64,000 nucleotides of DNA from Polaribacter sp. Z022 (GCF_023555495.1 NZ_JALCZO010000004.1:310001-374000); one strand, 5' to 3'; counted from the first letter of the stretch, positions 36,446 to 45,951 are shown. Numbers and translations are program-made. Notes: generated by a model from the letters alone, not told the origin.

Positions 36446-36898
36446 TTATTTAACTAATACAATTCTATCAGGTTCAATAGTAATCAGTTTTTGTCTGTAT
36501 AAATTACCAACTGCTTTTTTAAAGGCTTTTTTACTCATTTTCATATGAAAACGAATAGAATCTGGTGAACTTTTATCTGTTAACAATAAAAAACCTTCTC
36601 TACTATTTTTAAGTTTCTCTAGTACTTTTTCAACATCTCCATCAATAACATTTCTAAACCCTTGTGGTCTAAGAGAAACATCTATTTTGCCATCTTCACG
36701 AATTTGTTTTACATAACCAACAACTTCCATGTCTTCTTCTAAATCCTGAAAAACTTCACTTCTAAAAAGCAAACCATCATATTCATCATTAATTAAAACA
36801 GTATATCCTAAACGTGTTTCAGTTTCAATTATCAATTGTACTTTTTCTCCTTCTTGTAAATTGATATCTCCTTCTTTATACTCTTCTTGTGAATCCAT
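36446..36898 (-). CDS. S1-like RNA-binding protein (CvfB C-terminal-like)
   Basis: This 150-residue protein has an S1-like OB domain (GEKVQLIIETETRLGYTVLIN through GYVKQIREDGKIDVSLRPQG, about residues 15-80). A winged-helix-like C-terminal domain follows (FHMKMSKKAFKKAVGNLYRQ). This is the layout of the second half of the CvfB/YitL family; the N-terminal S1 domains of the longer members are missing. Its ATG shares a base with the menD stop (TAATG), so it is translationally coupled to menD. The role in menaquinone synthesis or RNA metabolism is unknown. Confidence 0.8.
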   Translation of the reverse strand: MDSQEEYKEGDINLQEGEKVQLIIETETRLGYTVLINDEYDGLLFRSEVFQDLEEDMEVVGYVKQIREDGKIDVSLRPQGFRNVIDGDVEKVLEKLKNSREGFLLLTDKSSPDSIRFHMKMSKKAFKKAVGNLYRQKLITIEPDRIVLVK

Positions 36899-38580
36899 TA
36901 TTGTATATATTTAAAATATGATGTTAATATTAAATCATTATCATCACTTGGTGTGAAAATTTCTAAAATTTTTGGTTTTTCTGAAGCTTCATAAAAACCT
37001 TCTAATTGTTTTTTTACTGTTTCTGTAGTATACGCTTTTAAATATTTAAAGCCATACATTTTACACAAATGTTCTGCTGTTAAACTGTGTGGAGTTTCAA
37101 AATATTTTGTTGCATTTGTAGACTTAGGTCCTGGAATGATTTTAAAAATTCCTCCTCCAGAATTATTTATCAATATAATTCTAAAATTAGCAGGAATGTT
37201 TTTATTCCAAAGTGCATTAGAATCATAGAAGAAACTTAAATCTCCTGTAATAAAAACGGTTTGATTTTTAGATGCAAACGCAGCTCCAATTGCTGTACTT
37301 GTACTACCATCAATTCCACTTGTACCTCTATTACAAAATACTGTTTTAGTAGCATTAATAGTAAATAATTGAGCATATCTTATAACAGCACTATTACTAA
37401 TTTGCAACTGACTATTGTTAGGAATACTTTCTAAAACTTGTTCAAATGTTTTAAAATCTGAGTGTGCAACTTCTGATAAATATTGTTGATGTTTTTCTCT
37501 TTTTTCATCTCTTAATTGCAACCATTTTTGTTGATAATTACTATCTTTTTTAACGATTGATTTACTAAATTCTGAAAAGAAGTTTACTGGTTTTAATTGT
37601 ATAAATTCAGACAAACAAAAGAAAGTATTTGTAGCTTTTTGCTCATCAATATTCCAATGATGTTTGGGTTGATACTTTCTTAAAAATTGTTTTATTTTCT
37701 TAGAAACAATCATTCCTCCAAAAGTAATTAACACATCTGGTTTTAAATCTTTAAACTGCTTATCATCTAATGAAAAAATTAACTGATCTATAGAGTTTAC
37801 AACTTTTTTATGATGCAAATTAGAAGTTGTTTCTGTAAAAATTAATACAGAATCGTCTTCAGCAAAAACATTTATTAATTGTAATAAATCTTTATCAGGA
37901 TAATTAACTCCAACTAAAATCATCTTCTTTACAGATGAATTCCAAATAGAAGCTAGTTTTTTATAATCTGTGTCGTCTTTTATAAGTGAAAATGATGAAA
38001 TAACTTTATCAACAGATTGCTTTACTTTGTTGGTAATATCAGTATCTAAATTATCTACAGTTTCATACAAAGGTTCATCAAAAGGAACATTTATATGAAC
38101 TGGTCCTTTTTGCGAACTAGAAACATGTAATGCTTCTGTAACAAGTTCTAAATTTTTAGTTTTAAATTCTGATTCCTCAACTAGATTTGCAGAAAATAAA
38201 ATATGATTTTCAAACACGTTTTCTTGACGAATTGTTTGTCCATCTCCAATATCAATTAAATGTTTTGGTCTGTCTGCAGAAATTACAACTAATGGTATTT
38301 TGCTATAAAAAGCCTCTGCAATTGCAGGATAATAATTTAACAAAGCAGAACCAGATGTACAAACTATTGCAACTGGTTTTTGTTTTTGTTGAGCAATTCC
38401 TAGAGCAAAAAAAGCGGCACATCGTTCATCTACAACACTCAATGCTTCAATTTCTGGATGATTAGAAAAACCAACCGTTAATGGCGCATTTCGTGAACCA
38501 GGAGATATTACAACTGTATCAATATTAAATTGATGACATGCTGCAATTACTATTTGTGCAAGTTCTTTTTTTGGAAACAT
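36898..38580 (-). CDS. menD: 2-succinyl-5-enolpyruvyl-6-hydroxy-3-cyclohexene-1-carboxylate synthase
   Basis: This thiamine-diphosphate enzyme is the first committed step of menaquinone synthesis (isochorismate plus 2-oxoglutarate). About 560 residues from the ATG at 38580 (MFPKKELAQIV); the ATG 24 bp upstream adds a non-conserved leader. MenD motifs are DTVVISPGSRNAPLT, VVDERCAAFFALGIA with the ThDP-activating Glu, KPVAIVCTSGSALLNYYPA and VVISADRP. The C-terminal ThDP-binding sequences include NRGTSGIDGSTSTAIGAA and GDLSFFYDSNAL with NNSGGGIFK. The next gene overlaps its stop. Confidence 0.94.
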   Translation of the reverse strand: MFPKKELAQIVIAACHQFNIDTVVISPGSRNAPLTVGFSNHPEIEALSVVDERCAAFFALGIAQQKQKPVAIVCTSGSALLNYYPAIAEAFYSKIPLVVISADRPKHLIDIGDGQTIRQENVFENHILFSANLVEESEFKTKNLELVTEALHVSSSQKGPVHINVPFDEPLYETVDNLDTDITNKVKQSVDKVISSFSLIKDDTDYKKLASIWNSSVKKMILVGVNYPDKDLLQLINVFAEDDSVLIFTETTSNLHHKKVVNSIDQLIFSLDDKQFKDLKPDVLITFGGMIVSKKIKQFLRKYQPKHHWNIDEQKATNTFFCLSEFIQLKPVNFFSEFSKSIVKKDSNYQQKWLQLRDEKREKHQQYLSEVAHSDFKTFEQVLESIPNNSQLQISNSAVIRYAQLFTINATKTVFCNRGTSGIDGSTSTAIGAAFASKNQTVFITGDLSFFYDSNALWNKNIPANFRIILINNSGGGIFKIIPGPKSTNATKYFETPHSLTAEHLCKMYGFKYLKAYTTETVKKQLEGFYEASEKPKILEIFTPSDDNDLILTSYFKYIQ

Positions 38581-38634
38581 TTTTTTTAAGTTACAAAGCT
38601 GCAAAGTTACAAAGACCTTAAGTTTTAAAGCATA

Positions 38635-38676
38635 AAAAAGTCAGAAAGTAAAATATTTTTCACTTTCTGACTTTTT
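38635..38676 (-). terminator. Terminator after the transaldolase gene
   Basis: A 15-bp stem AAAAAGTCAGAAAGT/ACTTTCTGACTTTTT with a 12-base loop lies between the transaldolase stop and the menD start. Confidence 0.85.
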
Positions 38677-38699
38677 AAAACAAAAACCACCTGTGTTGG

Positions 38700-39353
38700 T
38701 TAGTTCCCTTTTTGGTAATCTGCTAAAAATTTAGCCAAACCACTATCCGTTAAAGGGTGTTTTAATAATCCTTCTATTGCACTTAAAGGACCTGTCATTA
38801 CATCAGAACCTAATTTTGCACAATTAACAATATGCATTGTATTTCTTACAGATGCTGCTAAAATTTCTGTTTCAAATTTATAGTTATCAAAAACTAATCT
38901 AATTTCAGAAATTAAATTTAATCCATCTGTAGATATATCATCTAAACGACCTAAAAAAGGAGATACATAAGTTGCACCTGCTTTAGCAGCTAATAAAGCT
39001 TGTCCTACAGAAAACACTAATGTTACGTTCGTTTTAATTCCTTTAGAAGAAAAATATTTACATGCTTTTACACCATCTTTAATCATAGGTAATTTTACTA
39101 CAATTTGCGGATTTAAAGCAGCCAAAGCTTCACCTTCTCTTACCATTCCTTCAAAATCTGTAGAAATTACTTCTGCAGAAACATCTCCATCTACTAACTC
39201 ACAGATTTCTTTATAGTGATTAATAATGTTTTCTTCTCCAGTAATTCCTTCTTTAGCCATTAAAGATGGGTTTGTTGTAACTCCGTCTAAAATTCCTAAA
39301 GCTTGCGCTTCTTTAATTTGCTCTAAATTGGCAGTGTCAATAAAAAATTTCAT
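38700..39353 (-). CDS. Transaldolase/fructose-6-phosphate aldolase family (TalC/FSA type)
   Basis: This 217-residue class I aldolase barrel has [20 protein letters not shown] at the start, [19 protein letters not shown] with the Schiff-base Lys near residue 86, and [20 protein letters not shown]. The short length places it in the TalC/FSA subfamily. Many such bacterial proteins act as true transaldolases in the pentose phosphate pathway. A TATCTTTG box lies at 39478-39485 and the dispersed repeat copy forms most of the presumed 5' leader. It is monocistronic, with a terminator. Confidence 0.93.
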   Translation of the reverse strand: MKFFIDTANLEQIKEAQALGILDGVTTNPSLMAKEGITGEENIINHYKEICELVDGDVSAEVISTDFEGMVREGEALAALNPQIVVKLPMIKDGVKACKYFSSKGIKTNVTLVFSVGQALLAAKAGATYVSPFLGRLDDISTDGLNLISEIRLVFDNYKFETEILAASVRNTMHIVNCAKLGSDVMTGPLSAIEGLLKHPLTDSGLAKFLADYQKGN

Positions 39354-39390
39354 TTGTACTTATTTAGTTGTAATTGTTTCTATTAATTTT

Positions 39391-39479
39391 GGGCATTCCC
39401 TAAAGGTCGGGCTTTACGCACTCGCTTTTTATTCATTCTTCACAAAAGAGCTCAAACAAACGCTTCAATCCCTAATGCA
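39391..39479 (-). repeat. Dispersed intergenic repeat, copy 2, in the leader of the transaldolase gene
   Basis: On the minus strand this reads TGCATTAGGGATTGAAGC, GAGCTCTTTTG and CGACCTTTAGGGAATGCCC, matching the copy at 28985-29060 at both ends. It begins next to the -7 box (39478-39485) and so would be transcribed as 5' leader. Confidence 0.8.
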
Positions 39480-39485
39480 AAGATA
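39478..39485 (-). promoter_or_regulatory. -7 promoter element of the transaldolase gene
   Basis: Minus-strand TATCTTTG matches TAnnTTTG. It abuts the repeat element and gives a leader of roughly 120 bases. Confidence 0.55.
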
Positions 39486-39553
39486 GTTACTCAATTAGAA
39501 TTTTATGTACATTATTTATAATCATTTATAAACAATAAAAAATATTCTAAATT

Positions 39554-40357
39554 TTATAATTTATAATGATTCATTAATAATCTCTCGTAAGCTCTGTCTG
39601 GTAAAATTCTTTTTAAAACTATAGAAAACTTCTCCATAAAACCACCTACTTTATAATGAATTTTAGGTTTTTTAGAATTAATTACCTTATAAACTCCTTT
39701 TGCCATTTCTAAAGGATCCATACCTCCATCTACATGAGCATCCATTAAATCTAAGTTCATTTGATAATTCTTTTTATATGCAGAGTTTTCAAAAACAGGC
39801 GTATGATATCTACCTGCAGCAATATTGGTTGCAAAATCTCCAGGAGCTACATTAACAACGTTAATTCCAAAATTCTTTACCTCCATACTTACTGCCTCTG
39901 TAACCAATTCTAAAGCTCCTTTTGTGGCAGAATACAATCCTCTATAAGGCAATCCCATATAACCAGCTATAGAAGTAACATTAATAATTGTACCCGATTT
40001 TTGCTTACGCATTTGTGGTAAAACAGCCTTCATAACATCAATAGCTCCAAACAGATTGGTATTAAAAACCACTCTCATTTCATCAGTTGGTGTATCTTCT
40101 ATTGGGCCAGTAATTCCCATACCTGCATTGTTTACTAAAACATCTAGCTTTCCTTCTTTTTCAATTATTAATTTAACAGCAGCATTAATTGTTTCTACTT
40201 TTAATACATCAAGTGCAATCAATTCAAAAGAAAAGTTTTCTATGTTTTTTGGGTTTCTACTTGTTCCATATACTTTATAACCTTTTTCAGATAAAAAAGT
40301 AGCAACAGATTTTCCAATTCCAGAAGAAGCACCAGTAATTAATACAACTTTAGACAT
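39554..40357 (-). CDS. Short-chain dehydrogenase/reductase (SDR)
   Basis: This 267-residue classical SDR has the NAD(P) motif VLITGASSGIGKSVATFL, the NNAG motif in VLVNNAGMGITGP, the catalytic Ser in TSIAGYMGLPYRG, and Tyr-Lys in YSATKGALE. The glycine pattern and a following Arg (GTSRNPKN) suggest NADP. Substrate is unknown. It has no obvious operon partners. Confidence 0.9.
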   Translation of the reverse strand: MSKVVLITGASSGIGKSVATFLSEKGYKVYGTSRNPKNIENFSFELIALDVLKVETINAAVKLIIEKEGKLDVLVNNAGMGITGPIEDTPTDEMRVVFNTNLFGAIDVMKAVLPQMRKQKSGTIINVTSIAGYMGLPYRGLYSATKGALELVTEAVSMEVKNFGINVVNVAPGDFATNIAAGRYHTPVFENSAYKKNYQMNLDLMDAHVDGGMDPLEMAKGVYKVINSKKPKIHYKVGGFMEKFSIVLKRILPDRAYERLLMNHYKL

Positions 40358-40536
40358 TTTTTATTAAAAGATTTAATGATTAAAATAGTAAATGATTGAA
40401 AAAAAGAAACAAATTCTTAATCAATCTTATAATTCTTTAATTTTCAATTGATTTACAAATATCTAAAAAGGAAATGAAGAAATCTAAAATTGAAGTAATT
40501 AATTAAAGTCACTAAAAAACGAAACTTTAGTGCATA

Positions 40537-40638
40537 AAAAAAGGCAAGCTACCTACATCACACTGCTACAACCTAATACCCTTGCTGTGTTCCCACCCTG
40601 GGGGATTCAAAGGGAGCTAGTTGTGTAGGACTTGCCGC
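40537..40638 (-). ncRNA. ffs: Signal recognition particle RNA (4.5S, small bacterial type)
   Basis: The minus strand gives a hairpin of about 95 bases whose ends pair (GGCAAG at 40543 on plus with CTTGCC at 40631). The apex has the SRP domain IV form: GTG-GGAA-CAC with a GGAA tetraloop (40590-40593), flanked by an AGCAAGGG asymmetric loop and a CAGGG strand. A T-run follows on the minus strand at 40542-40536. The RNA binds Ffh, and the receptor FtsY is encoded at 27929. End points are approximate. Confidence 0.88.
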
Positions 40639-40782
40639 TGCAAATTTACAATCTATTTTTATTTAAAAAAACAAAAAAAGTATTATTTTTATGTAACATT
40701 TTCAACAACCTGTATACTAATGATTTGTTCTAATAGTTTACAATCTTTTATAAAAAGTAAAAACTATCAAAAATGAAATCAA

Positions 40783-40790
40783 TATATTTG
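40783..40790 (+). promoter_or_regulatory. -7 promoter element of the DUF4199 gene
   Basis: TATATTTG matches TAnnTTTG, 24 bp ahead of the ATG at 40815. Confidence 0.6.
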
Positions 40791-40814
40791 TATAACTAAC
40801 TAAATTTAGAAAAA

Positions 40815-41336
40815 ATGGAAAATCAAGCAAGCAGTAAAAGTATTATTTTAAATTATGGACTATATCTAGGTGTAATTAGCACAATAATACACTTAGTCCT
40901 TTTTGCTTCTGGGAGTTTAATAGAATTACAATGGGTACAAAGTCTTGGTGGTTTTATTGCAATGACTGCTCTTATAATACTAGGAATAAAAAAATATAAA
41001 GAAGGTAATGGAGGTTTTATTTCTTGGGGACAAGGAGTTAAAATCGGAATGGGAATAACAATGATTAGTGCAATTATTGCTATTGTTTACACTTTAATTT
41101 TCATGAACTTTATAGACCCTACTTTTCAACAACAAGCTATGGAAGTACAACAACAAGCTTGGTTAGATGCAGGAATGTCTGAAGAACAAATTGAAGGAGC
41201 AACAGAAATGGCTGCTAAATTTCAAAGTCCAGGAATTTTATCAGCAATGATATTAGCTATGTCTGCGTTTTTAGGTTTTGTAATTTCAGCAATTGTAGCA
41301 GCAATTATGAAAAAATCTGAAGAAGAGCAATACTAA
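40815..41336 (+). CDS. DUF4199 domain-containing membrane protein
   Basis: This 173-residue protein has four hydrophobic segments: two close together at the N-terminus, one at about residues 78-98, and one at about 143-165. The segment GGFISWGQGVKIGMGITMIS and the extracellular helix with MEVQQQAWLDAGMSEEQIEG are typical of DUF4199, a Bacteroidota family of unknown function usually encoded next to a GT2 glycosyltransferase, as here. The next gene begins 47 bp later on the same strand, so an operon is likely. Its role in glycan or lipid carrier chemistry is inferred only from position. Confidence 0.88.
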   Translation: MENQASSKSIILNYGLYLGVISTIIHLVLFASGSLIELQWVQSLGGFIAMTALIILGIKKYKEGNGGFISWGQGVKIGMGITMISAIIAIVYTLIFMNFIDPTFQQQAMEVQQQAWLDAGMSEEQIEGATEMAAKFQSPGILSAMILAMSAFLGFVISAIVAAIMKKSEEEQY

Positions 41337-41383
41337 ATAAATAGTTTATAAGACATAAACTTATTACATTACAACAAGTAAAT

Positions 41384-42340
41384 ATGGATATTTCGGTAGT
41401 AATACCACTTCTTAACGAAGATGAATCTTTACAAGAATTATACGATTGGATTGCAAAAGTTATGCAATCCAATCGTTATTTATATGAAGTTATTTTTATA
41501 GATGATGGAAGTACAGATAATTCTTGGAAAGTAATAGAAGAATTATCTGAACACAATTCTGAAGTAAAAGGAATTCGTTTTCAAAAAAACTACGGAAAAT
41601 CACAAGCTTTAGATGCTGGTTTTGAATTAGCCCAAGGAAGAGTTGTTATAACTATGGATGCTGATTTACAAGACAATCCAGAAGAAATTCCTGATTTATA
41701 TAGTTTAATTGTAGATGAAGGTTTTGATTTAATTTCTGGTTGGAAAAAGAAACGTTATGACAATATTGTAACCAAAAATATTCCATCAAAACTATTTAAT
41801 GCTGCTGCAAGAAAAACTTCTGGTTTAAAACTTCACGACTTTAATTGTGGGTTAAAAGCTTATAAAAATGAAGTTATTAAAACTGTTAAAGTTAGTGGCG
41901 AAATGCACAGATACATTCCTGTTTTAGCTAAAAATGAAGGCTTTCATAAAATAGGAGAAAAAGTAGTACAACACCAAGCAAGAAAGTATGGTGAAACTAA
42001 ATTTGGTATAGATAGGTTTATAAATGGTTTTTTAGATTTAATAACTATTTCATTTCTTACTAAATTTGGAAAAAGACCAATGCATTTTTTTGGCCTTTGG
42101 GGAACACTAATGTTTATATTTGGAACTACTTCTGCATTTTATATTGGTGCTTATAAACTTTACAATGTATACAAAGGAATAAAAACAATACTTGTTACAG
42201 ATAACCCTTGGTTTTACATAGCATTAACCTCTATGATATTAGGAACTTTATTATTTTTGTCTGGTTTTATAGGAGAACTAATTATAAAATCTAAAAGTGA
42301 TGAAAAACACTACTCAATAAGGGAAAAACTAAATTTCTAA
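41384..42340 (+). CDS. Family 2 glycosyltransferase with C-terminal membrane anchor (DPM1/ArnC-like)
   Basis: This 318-residue protein has a GT-A domain: VVIPLLNEDESLQELYDWI at the start, IDDGSTDNSW, the DxD-type MDADLQDNPEEIP, and SGWKKKRYDN. Two C-terminal membrane segments (about residues 230-260 and 270-295) follow. The layout is that of polyprenyl-phosphate hexose synthases such as ArnC, GtrB and DPM1. These make a lipid-linked sugar at the inner membrane for later transfer to glycans or proteins. It follows the DUF4199 gene and precedes the phosphohexomutase gene. Confidence 0.9.
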   Translation: MDISVVIPLLNEDESLQELYDWIAKVMQSNRYLYEVIFIDDGSTDNSWKVIEELSEHNSEVKGIRFQKNYGKSQALDAGFELAQGRVVITMDADLQDNPEEIPDLYSLIVDEGFDLISGWKKKRYDNIVTKNIPSKLFNAAARKTSGLKLHDFNCGLKAYKNEVIKTVKVSGEMHRYIPVLAKNEGFHKIGEKVVQHQARKYGETKFGIDRFINGFLDLITISFLTKFGKRPMHFFGLWGTLMFIFGTTSAFYIGAYKLYNVYKGIKTILVTDNPWFYIALTSMILGTLLFLSGFIGELIIKSKSDEKHYSIREKLNF

Positions 42341-42343
42341 ACG

Positions 42344-42351
42344 TATATTTG
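42344..42351 (+). promoter_or_regulatory. -7 promoter element of the phosphohexomutase gene
   Basis: TATATTTG matches TAnnTTTG just after the GT2 stop, 43 bp ahead of the ATG at 42394. Confidence 0.5.
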
Positions 42352-42393
42352 TATATATAATATTAAGTTTAACTTTATATAAAAAAAAATCCC

Positions 42394-44109
42394 ATGAAAG
42401 ACATTTTAGACAAAGCAAAACTTTGGTTAACACCAACTTTTGACACTGAAACTCAAACAGAAATTCAAGAATTAATAAATGGCAACCCTGATGCCTTAAC
42501 AGACAGATTCTATAAAAATATGGAGTTTGGTACTGGAGGAATGAGAGGTGTAATGGGTGCAGGTACTAACAGAATTAATAAATACACATTAGGTAGAGCA
42601 ACTCAAGGTTTATCTAATTATTTAATAGAAAACGTAAAAAAAGAGCAATTAAGCGTTGTTATTGCTTTTGATTGTAGACACAACAGTAAAAAGTTTGCTA
42701 AAGTTGTTGCTGATGTTTTATCTGCTAACAATATAAAAGTTTTTCTTTTTGAAGATTTACGTGCAACTCCAGAACTATCTTTTGCGGTTCGTCATTTAAA
42801 TTGTGATGCAGGAATTGTATTAACAGCTTCTCATAACCCACCAGAATATAATGGTTATAAAGTATATTGGGCAGATGGTGGACAAATTGTGCCTCCTCAT
42901 GATAGCGGAATTATAAGTAAAGTAAATGATTTAGATTTTTCTGAAATAAACTTTAATGCTAAAGAAGAATTAATAGAAGTAATTGGTAAAGATGTTGATG
43001 ATGCTTTTATTGATGGTTCTGTTAAAAATGGTTGTTTGTCTAATGATATAAATAGAGATAATTTAAAAATAGTTTTTACTTCATTACATGGAACATCTAT
43101 TGTTTCTGTACCAGATGCATTAGCTAAAGCTGGATATTCTGATGTTCATATTGTAGAAGAACAAAGAGAACCAAATGGAGACTTTCCTACTGTAAAATCT
43201 CCAAATCCAGAAGAACCAGAAGCATTAAAAATGGCTACTGATTTAGCAAATAAAATTGGAGCAGATATTGTAATTGGTACTGACCCAGATTGTGATAGAT
43301 TAGGTGTTGCAATTAGAGATTTAGATGGTAACATGAAATTAATGAATGGTAACCAAACTATGGTTGTTATGACTGAATTCTTGTTAAAAAAATGGAAAGA
43401 AGAAGGTAAAATAAATGGAAACCAATTTGTTGGTTCAACAATAGTTTCTACAGAATTAGTTAATAAATCTGCTGCTAGCTATGGTGTAGCTACTAAAGTT
43501 GGTTTAACTGGTTTTAAATGGATTGCTAAAATGATTAGAGACCACGAATCTATGGATTTTATAGGTGGTGGAGAAGAAAGTTTTGGATACATGATTGGAG
43601 ATTTTGTAAGAGATAAAGATGCAGTTACTGCTACTTTATTAGCTTGTGAAGTTGCTGCATATGCTAAACAAAATGGTAGCTCTTTTTATGAAGAATTATT
43701 AAACATATACCTAAGAAACAATTTCTATAAAGAACACTTAATTTCTATTGTTAAAAAAGGAATGGATGGAGCTGCAGAAATACAGCAAATGTTAAGTGAT
43801 ATGAGAAACAATCCTTTAACAGAAATTGATGGAGAAAAAATTGAAACGCTTTCTGATTATGAAGCTTCAACAAGAAAAAATTTAATAACTGGCGAAGTTA
43901 CCAACATAGATTTACCAAAATCTAATGTATTAATTTATCAAACTGCTTCAGGTACAAGAATTGCAGCAAGACCAAGTGGTACAGAACCAAAAATTAAATT
44001 TTATTTTAGTGTTAACGCTTCTTTAGATAATAAAAGTAATGCTGTTTCTGTAGAAAAAGAATTAGATGCTAAAATTCAGAGAATCATTAAAGAAATGAAA
44101 CTGAGTTAA
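42394..44109 (+). CDS. Phosphoglucomutase/phosphomannomutase
   Basis: This 571-residue alpha-D-phosphohexomutase has GTGGMRGVMGAGTNRIN near the start and the phosphoserine loop TASHNPPEYNGYKVYW. The metal-binding loop is GTDPDCDRLGVAIRD, the sugar loop GGEESFGY, and the phosphate-binding C-terminal loop RPSGTEPKIKFYF. It interconverts hexose 6- and 1-phosphates, feeding nucleotide-sugar synthesis. Length fits the PgcA/Pgm branch. Its stop overlaps the ATG of the ABC transporter (TAATG), linking it to an export step in the same operon. Confidence 0.93.
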   Translation: MKDILDKAKLWLTPTFDTETQTEIQELINGNPDALTDRFYKNMEFGTGGMRGVMGAGTNRINKYTLGRATQGLSNYLIENVKKEQLSVVIAFDCRHNSKKFAKVVADVLSANNIKVFLFEDLRATPELSFAVRHLNCDAGIVLTASHNPPEYNGYKVYWADGGQIVPPHDSGIISKVNDLDFSEINFNAKEELIEVIGKDVDDAFIDGSVKNGCLSNDINRDNLKIVFTSLHGTSIVSVPDALAKAGYSDVHIVEEQREPNGDFPTVKSPNPEEPEALKMATDLANKIGADIVIGTDPDCDRLGVAIRDLDGNMKLMNGNQTMVVMTEFLLKKWKEEGKINGNQFVGSTIVSTELVNKSAASYGVATKVGLTGFKWIAKMIRDHESMDFIGGGEESFGYMIGDFVRDKDAVTATLLACEVAAYAKQNGSSFYEELLNIYLRNNFYKEHLISIVKKGMDGAAEIQQMLSDMRNNPLTEIDGEKIETLSDYEASTRKNLITGEVTNIDLPKSNVLIYQTASGTRIAARPSGTEPKIKFYFSVNASLDNKSNAVSVEKELDAKIQRIIKEMKLS

Positions 44110-45938
44110 TGAATCATTTTAAAGACATTTTAAAATATGAAAAGAAGTATAGAAAATTTACAATACTAAATATAGTATTTAATATTTTCTATGCTCTTTT
44201 TAATGTCTTATCAGTTTTAGCTTTTATTCCTGTTTTAGGTATTTTATTTGGCACTGATAAAAACGTTGTTGCCAAACCAAATTACGAGGGCATCACAAAA
44301 GTTGGAACTTTTTTAAAAGAAAGTTTTTATTATTTTATTTCTCAAAAAATTGAGAATGATGGTCAAATAAATACACTTTTATTTATTTGTTTACTTGCAA
44401 TATCTTTATTCTTTCTAAAAAACTTTTTTAGATACTTAGCTTCTTATGTTATAACATTTTTAAGAACTGGTGTAGTAAAAGACTTAAGAGACAAACTTTA
44501 TCATAAAATTGTAGAATTACCAATTTCTTATTTCACCGAAAAAAGAAAAGGAGACATTATTGCACGTATGACAGCAGATGTACAAGAAGTAGAAATCTCT
44601 ATTTTAACATCTATAGAAACAATTGTTAGAGAACCTTTAACAGTAATTATTGCTATTGCAATTATGCTTTTTATGAGTGTTAAATTAACTTTATTTGTCT
44701 TTATTTTACTGCCTGTATCTGGTTTTATAATATCATCTATAAGTAAAAAATTAAAAGCAAACTCTGTTAAAGCTCAAAAAGAAACGGGTACATTTTTATC
44801 TTTTATAGAAGAAACACTTACTGGTTTAAGAGTAATAAAAGGCTTTAATTCTGAAAAAATAATTGAAACTAAATTTAACAATTCTACCACTACTTTTAGA
44901 AACTTAATGACAAGTGTTTTTCATAGACAAACATTGGCCTCACCAATGAGTGAGTTTTTAGGTTCTGCTACAATTATTGCTATTTTGTGGTTTGGAGGTA
45001 AAGAAGTCTTATCTAATACAAGTTCTTTACAACCAGATGAATTTATGGGATATATTGTTTTATTTTATACAGTTCTAAATCCTATTAAATTAATTACTAC
45101 TTCATATTATAATATTCAAAAAGGAGAAGCTTCTGCAGAAAGAATTATGCAAGTTTTAAATACTGAAAACAGTATAAAAGACAAACCTAATGCTATTGTA
45201 AAAGAAAATTTTGAAAGTAATATTGAGTTTAAAAACATCTCTTTTAAATATAAAGATGATTATGTTTTAAATGATTTTTCTTTAACCGTTAAAAAGGGAG
45301 AAACTGTTGCTTTAGTAGGACAATCTGGAAGTGGAAAATCTACATTAGCCAATTTAATTACCCGTTTTTACGATGTTAATAAAGGTGATATTTTAGTAGA
45401 TGGCATCAGCATAAAAGATGTTACTAAAAAATCTTTAAGAGGTTTAATGGGTATTGTTACGCAAGAATCTATTTTGTTTAACGATTCTGTTGAAAATAAT
45501 ATCAAATTAGGTTCAGAAAATGCATCAGAAACCGAAGTTATAGAGGCTGCAGAAATTGCAAATGCTATGGAATTTATTAAGGATTTACCAGAAAAACTTA
45601 AAACAAATATTGGTGATAGTGGAAACTCTCTTTCAGGTGGACAAAAACAACGTTTATCTATTGCCAGAGCTGTTTTAAAAAATCCACCAATAATGATTTT
45701 AGACGAAGCTACTTCTGCCTTAGACACAGAATCTGAACAATTGGTACAAGTGGCTTTAGAAAAAATGATGCAAAACAGAACATCTTTAGTAATTGCGCAC
45801 AGATTATCTACCATTCAAAAAGCAGATATAATTGTAGTAATGAAAAAAGGGAAAATTGTAGAGCAAGGAAAACACGACGATTTATTAACTAAAAAAGGTG
45901 AATACTTTAAGTTAGTTTCTATGCAAAGTTTAGGTTAA
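44109..45938 (+). CDS. ABC exporter, fused permease and ATPase (MsbA-like)
   Basis: This 609-residue half-transporter has an N-terminal six-helix type-1 exporter domain (about residues 20-345). The ATPase has Walker A VGQSGSGKST, Q-loop IVTQESILFND, signature LSGGQKQRLS, Walker B IMILDEATSALD and the switch His in VIAHRLST. The form matches MsbA-type lipid flippases that move lipid A or lipid-linked glycans across the inner membrane. The substrate is inferred from family and neighbours (glycosyltransferases on both sides). It works as a homodimer and is translationally coupled to the mutase gene. Confidence 0.9.
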   Translation: MNHFKDILKYEKKYRKFTILNIVFNIFYALFNVLSVLAFIPVLGILFGTDKNVVAKPNYEGITKVGTFLKESFYYFISQKIENDGQINTLLFICLLAISLFFLKNFFRYLASYVITFLRTGVVKDLRDKLYHKIVELPISYFTEKRKGDIIARMTADVQEVEISILTSIETIVREPLTVIIAIAIMLFMSVKLTLFVFILLPVSGFIISSISKKLKANSVKAQKETGTFLSFIEETLTGLRVIKGFNSEKIIETKFNNSTTTFRNLMTSVFHRQTLASPMSEFLGSATIIAILWFGGKEVLSNTSSLQPDEFMGYIVLFYTVLNPIKLITTSYYNIQKGEASAERIMQVLNTENSIKDKPNAIVKENFESNIEFKNISFKYKDDYVLNDFSLTVKKGETVALVGQSGSGKSTLANLITRFYDVNKGDILVDGISIKDVTKKSLRGLMGIVTQESILFNDSVENNIKLGSENASETEVIEAAEIANAMEFIKDLPEKLKTNIGDSGNSLSGGQKQRLSIARAVLKNPPIMILDEATSALDTESEQLVQVALEKMMQNRTSLVIAHRLSTIQKADIIVVMKKGKIVEQGKHDDLLTKKGEYFKLVSMQSLG

Positions 45939-45951
45939 AATATAGATCTAA

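Noticed and set aside
38581..38640. Repeated TTACAAAG/CTGCAAAG words upstream of menD as a phase-variable tract
   Set aside because: Only three imperfect copies, outside the reading frame of menD and not tandem in a strict sense.
45368..45814. A 148-codon frame antisense to the ABC exporter ATPase
   Set aside because: It overlaps the Walker and signature motifs of the exporter and resembles no protein.
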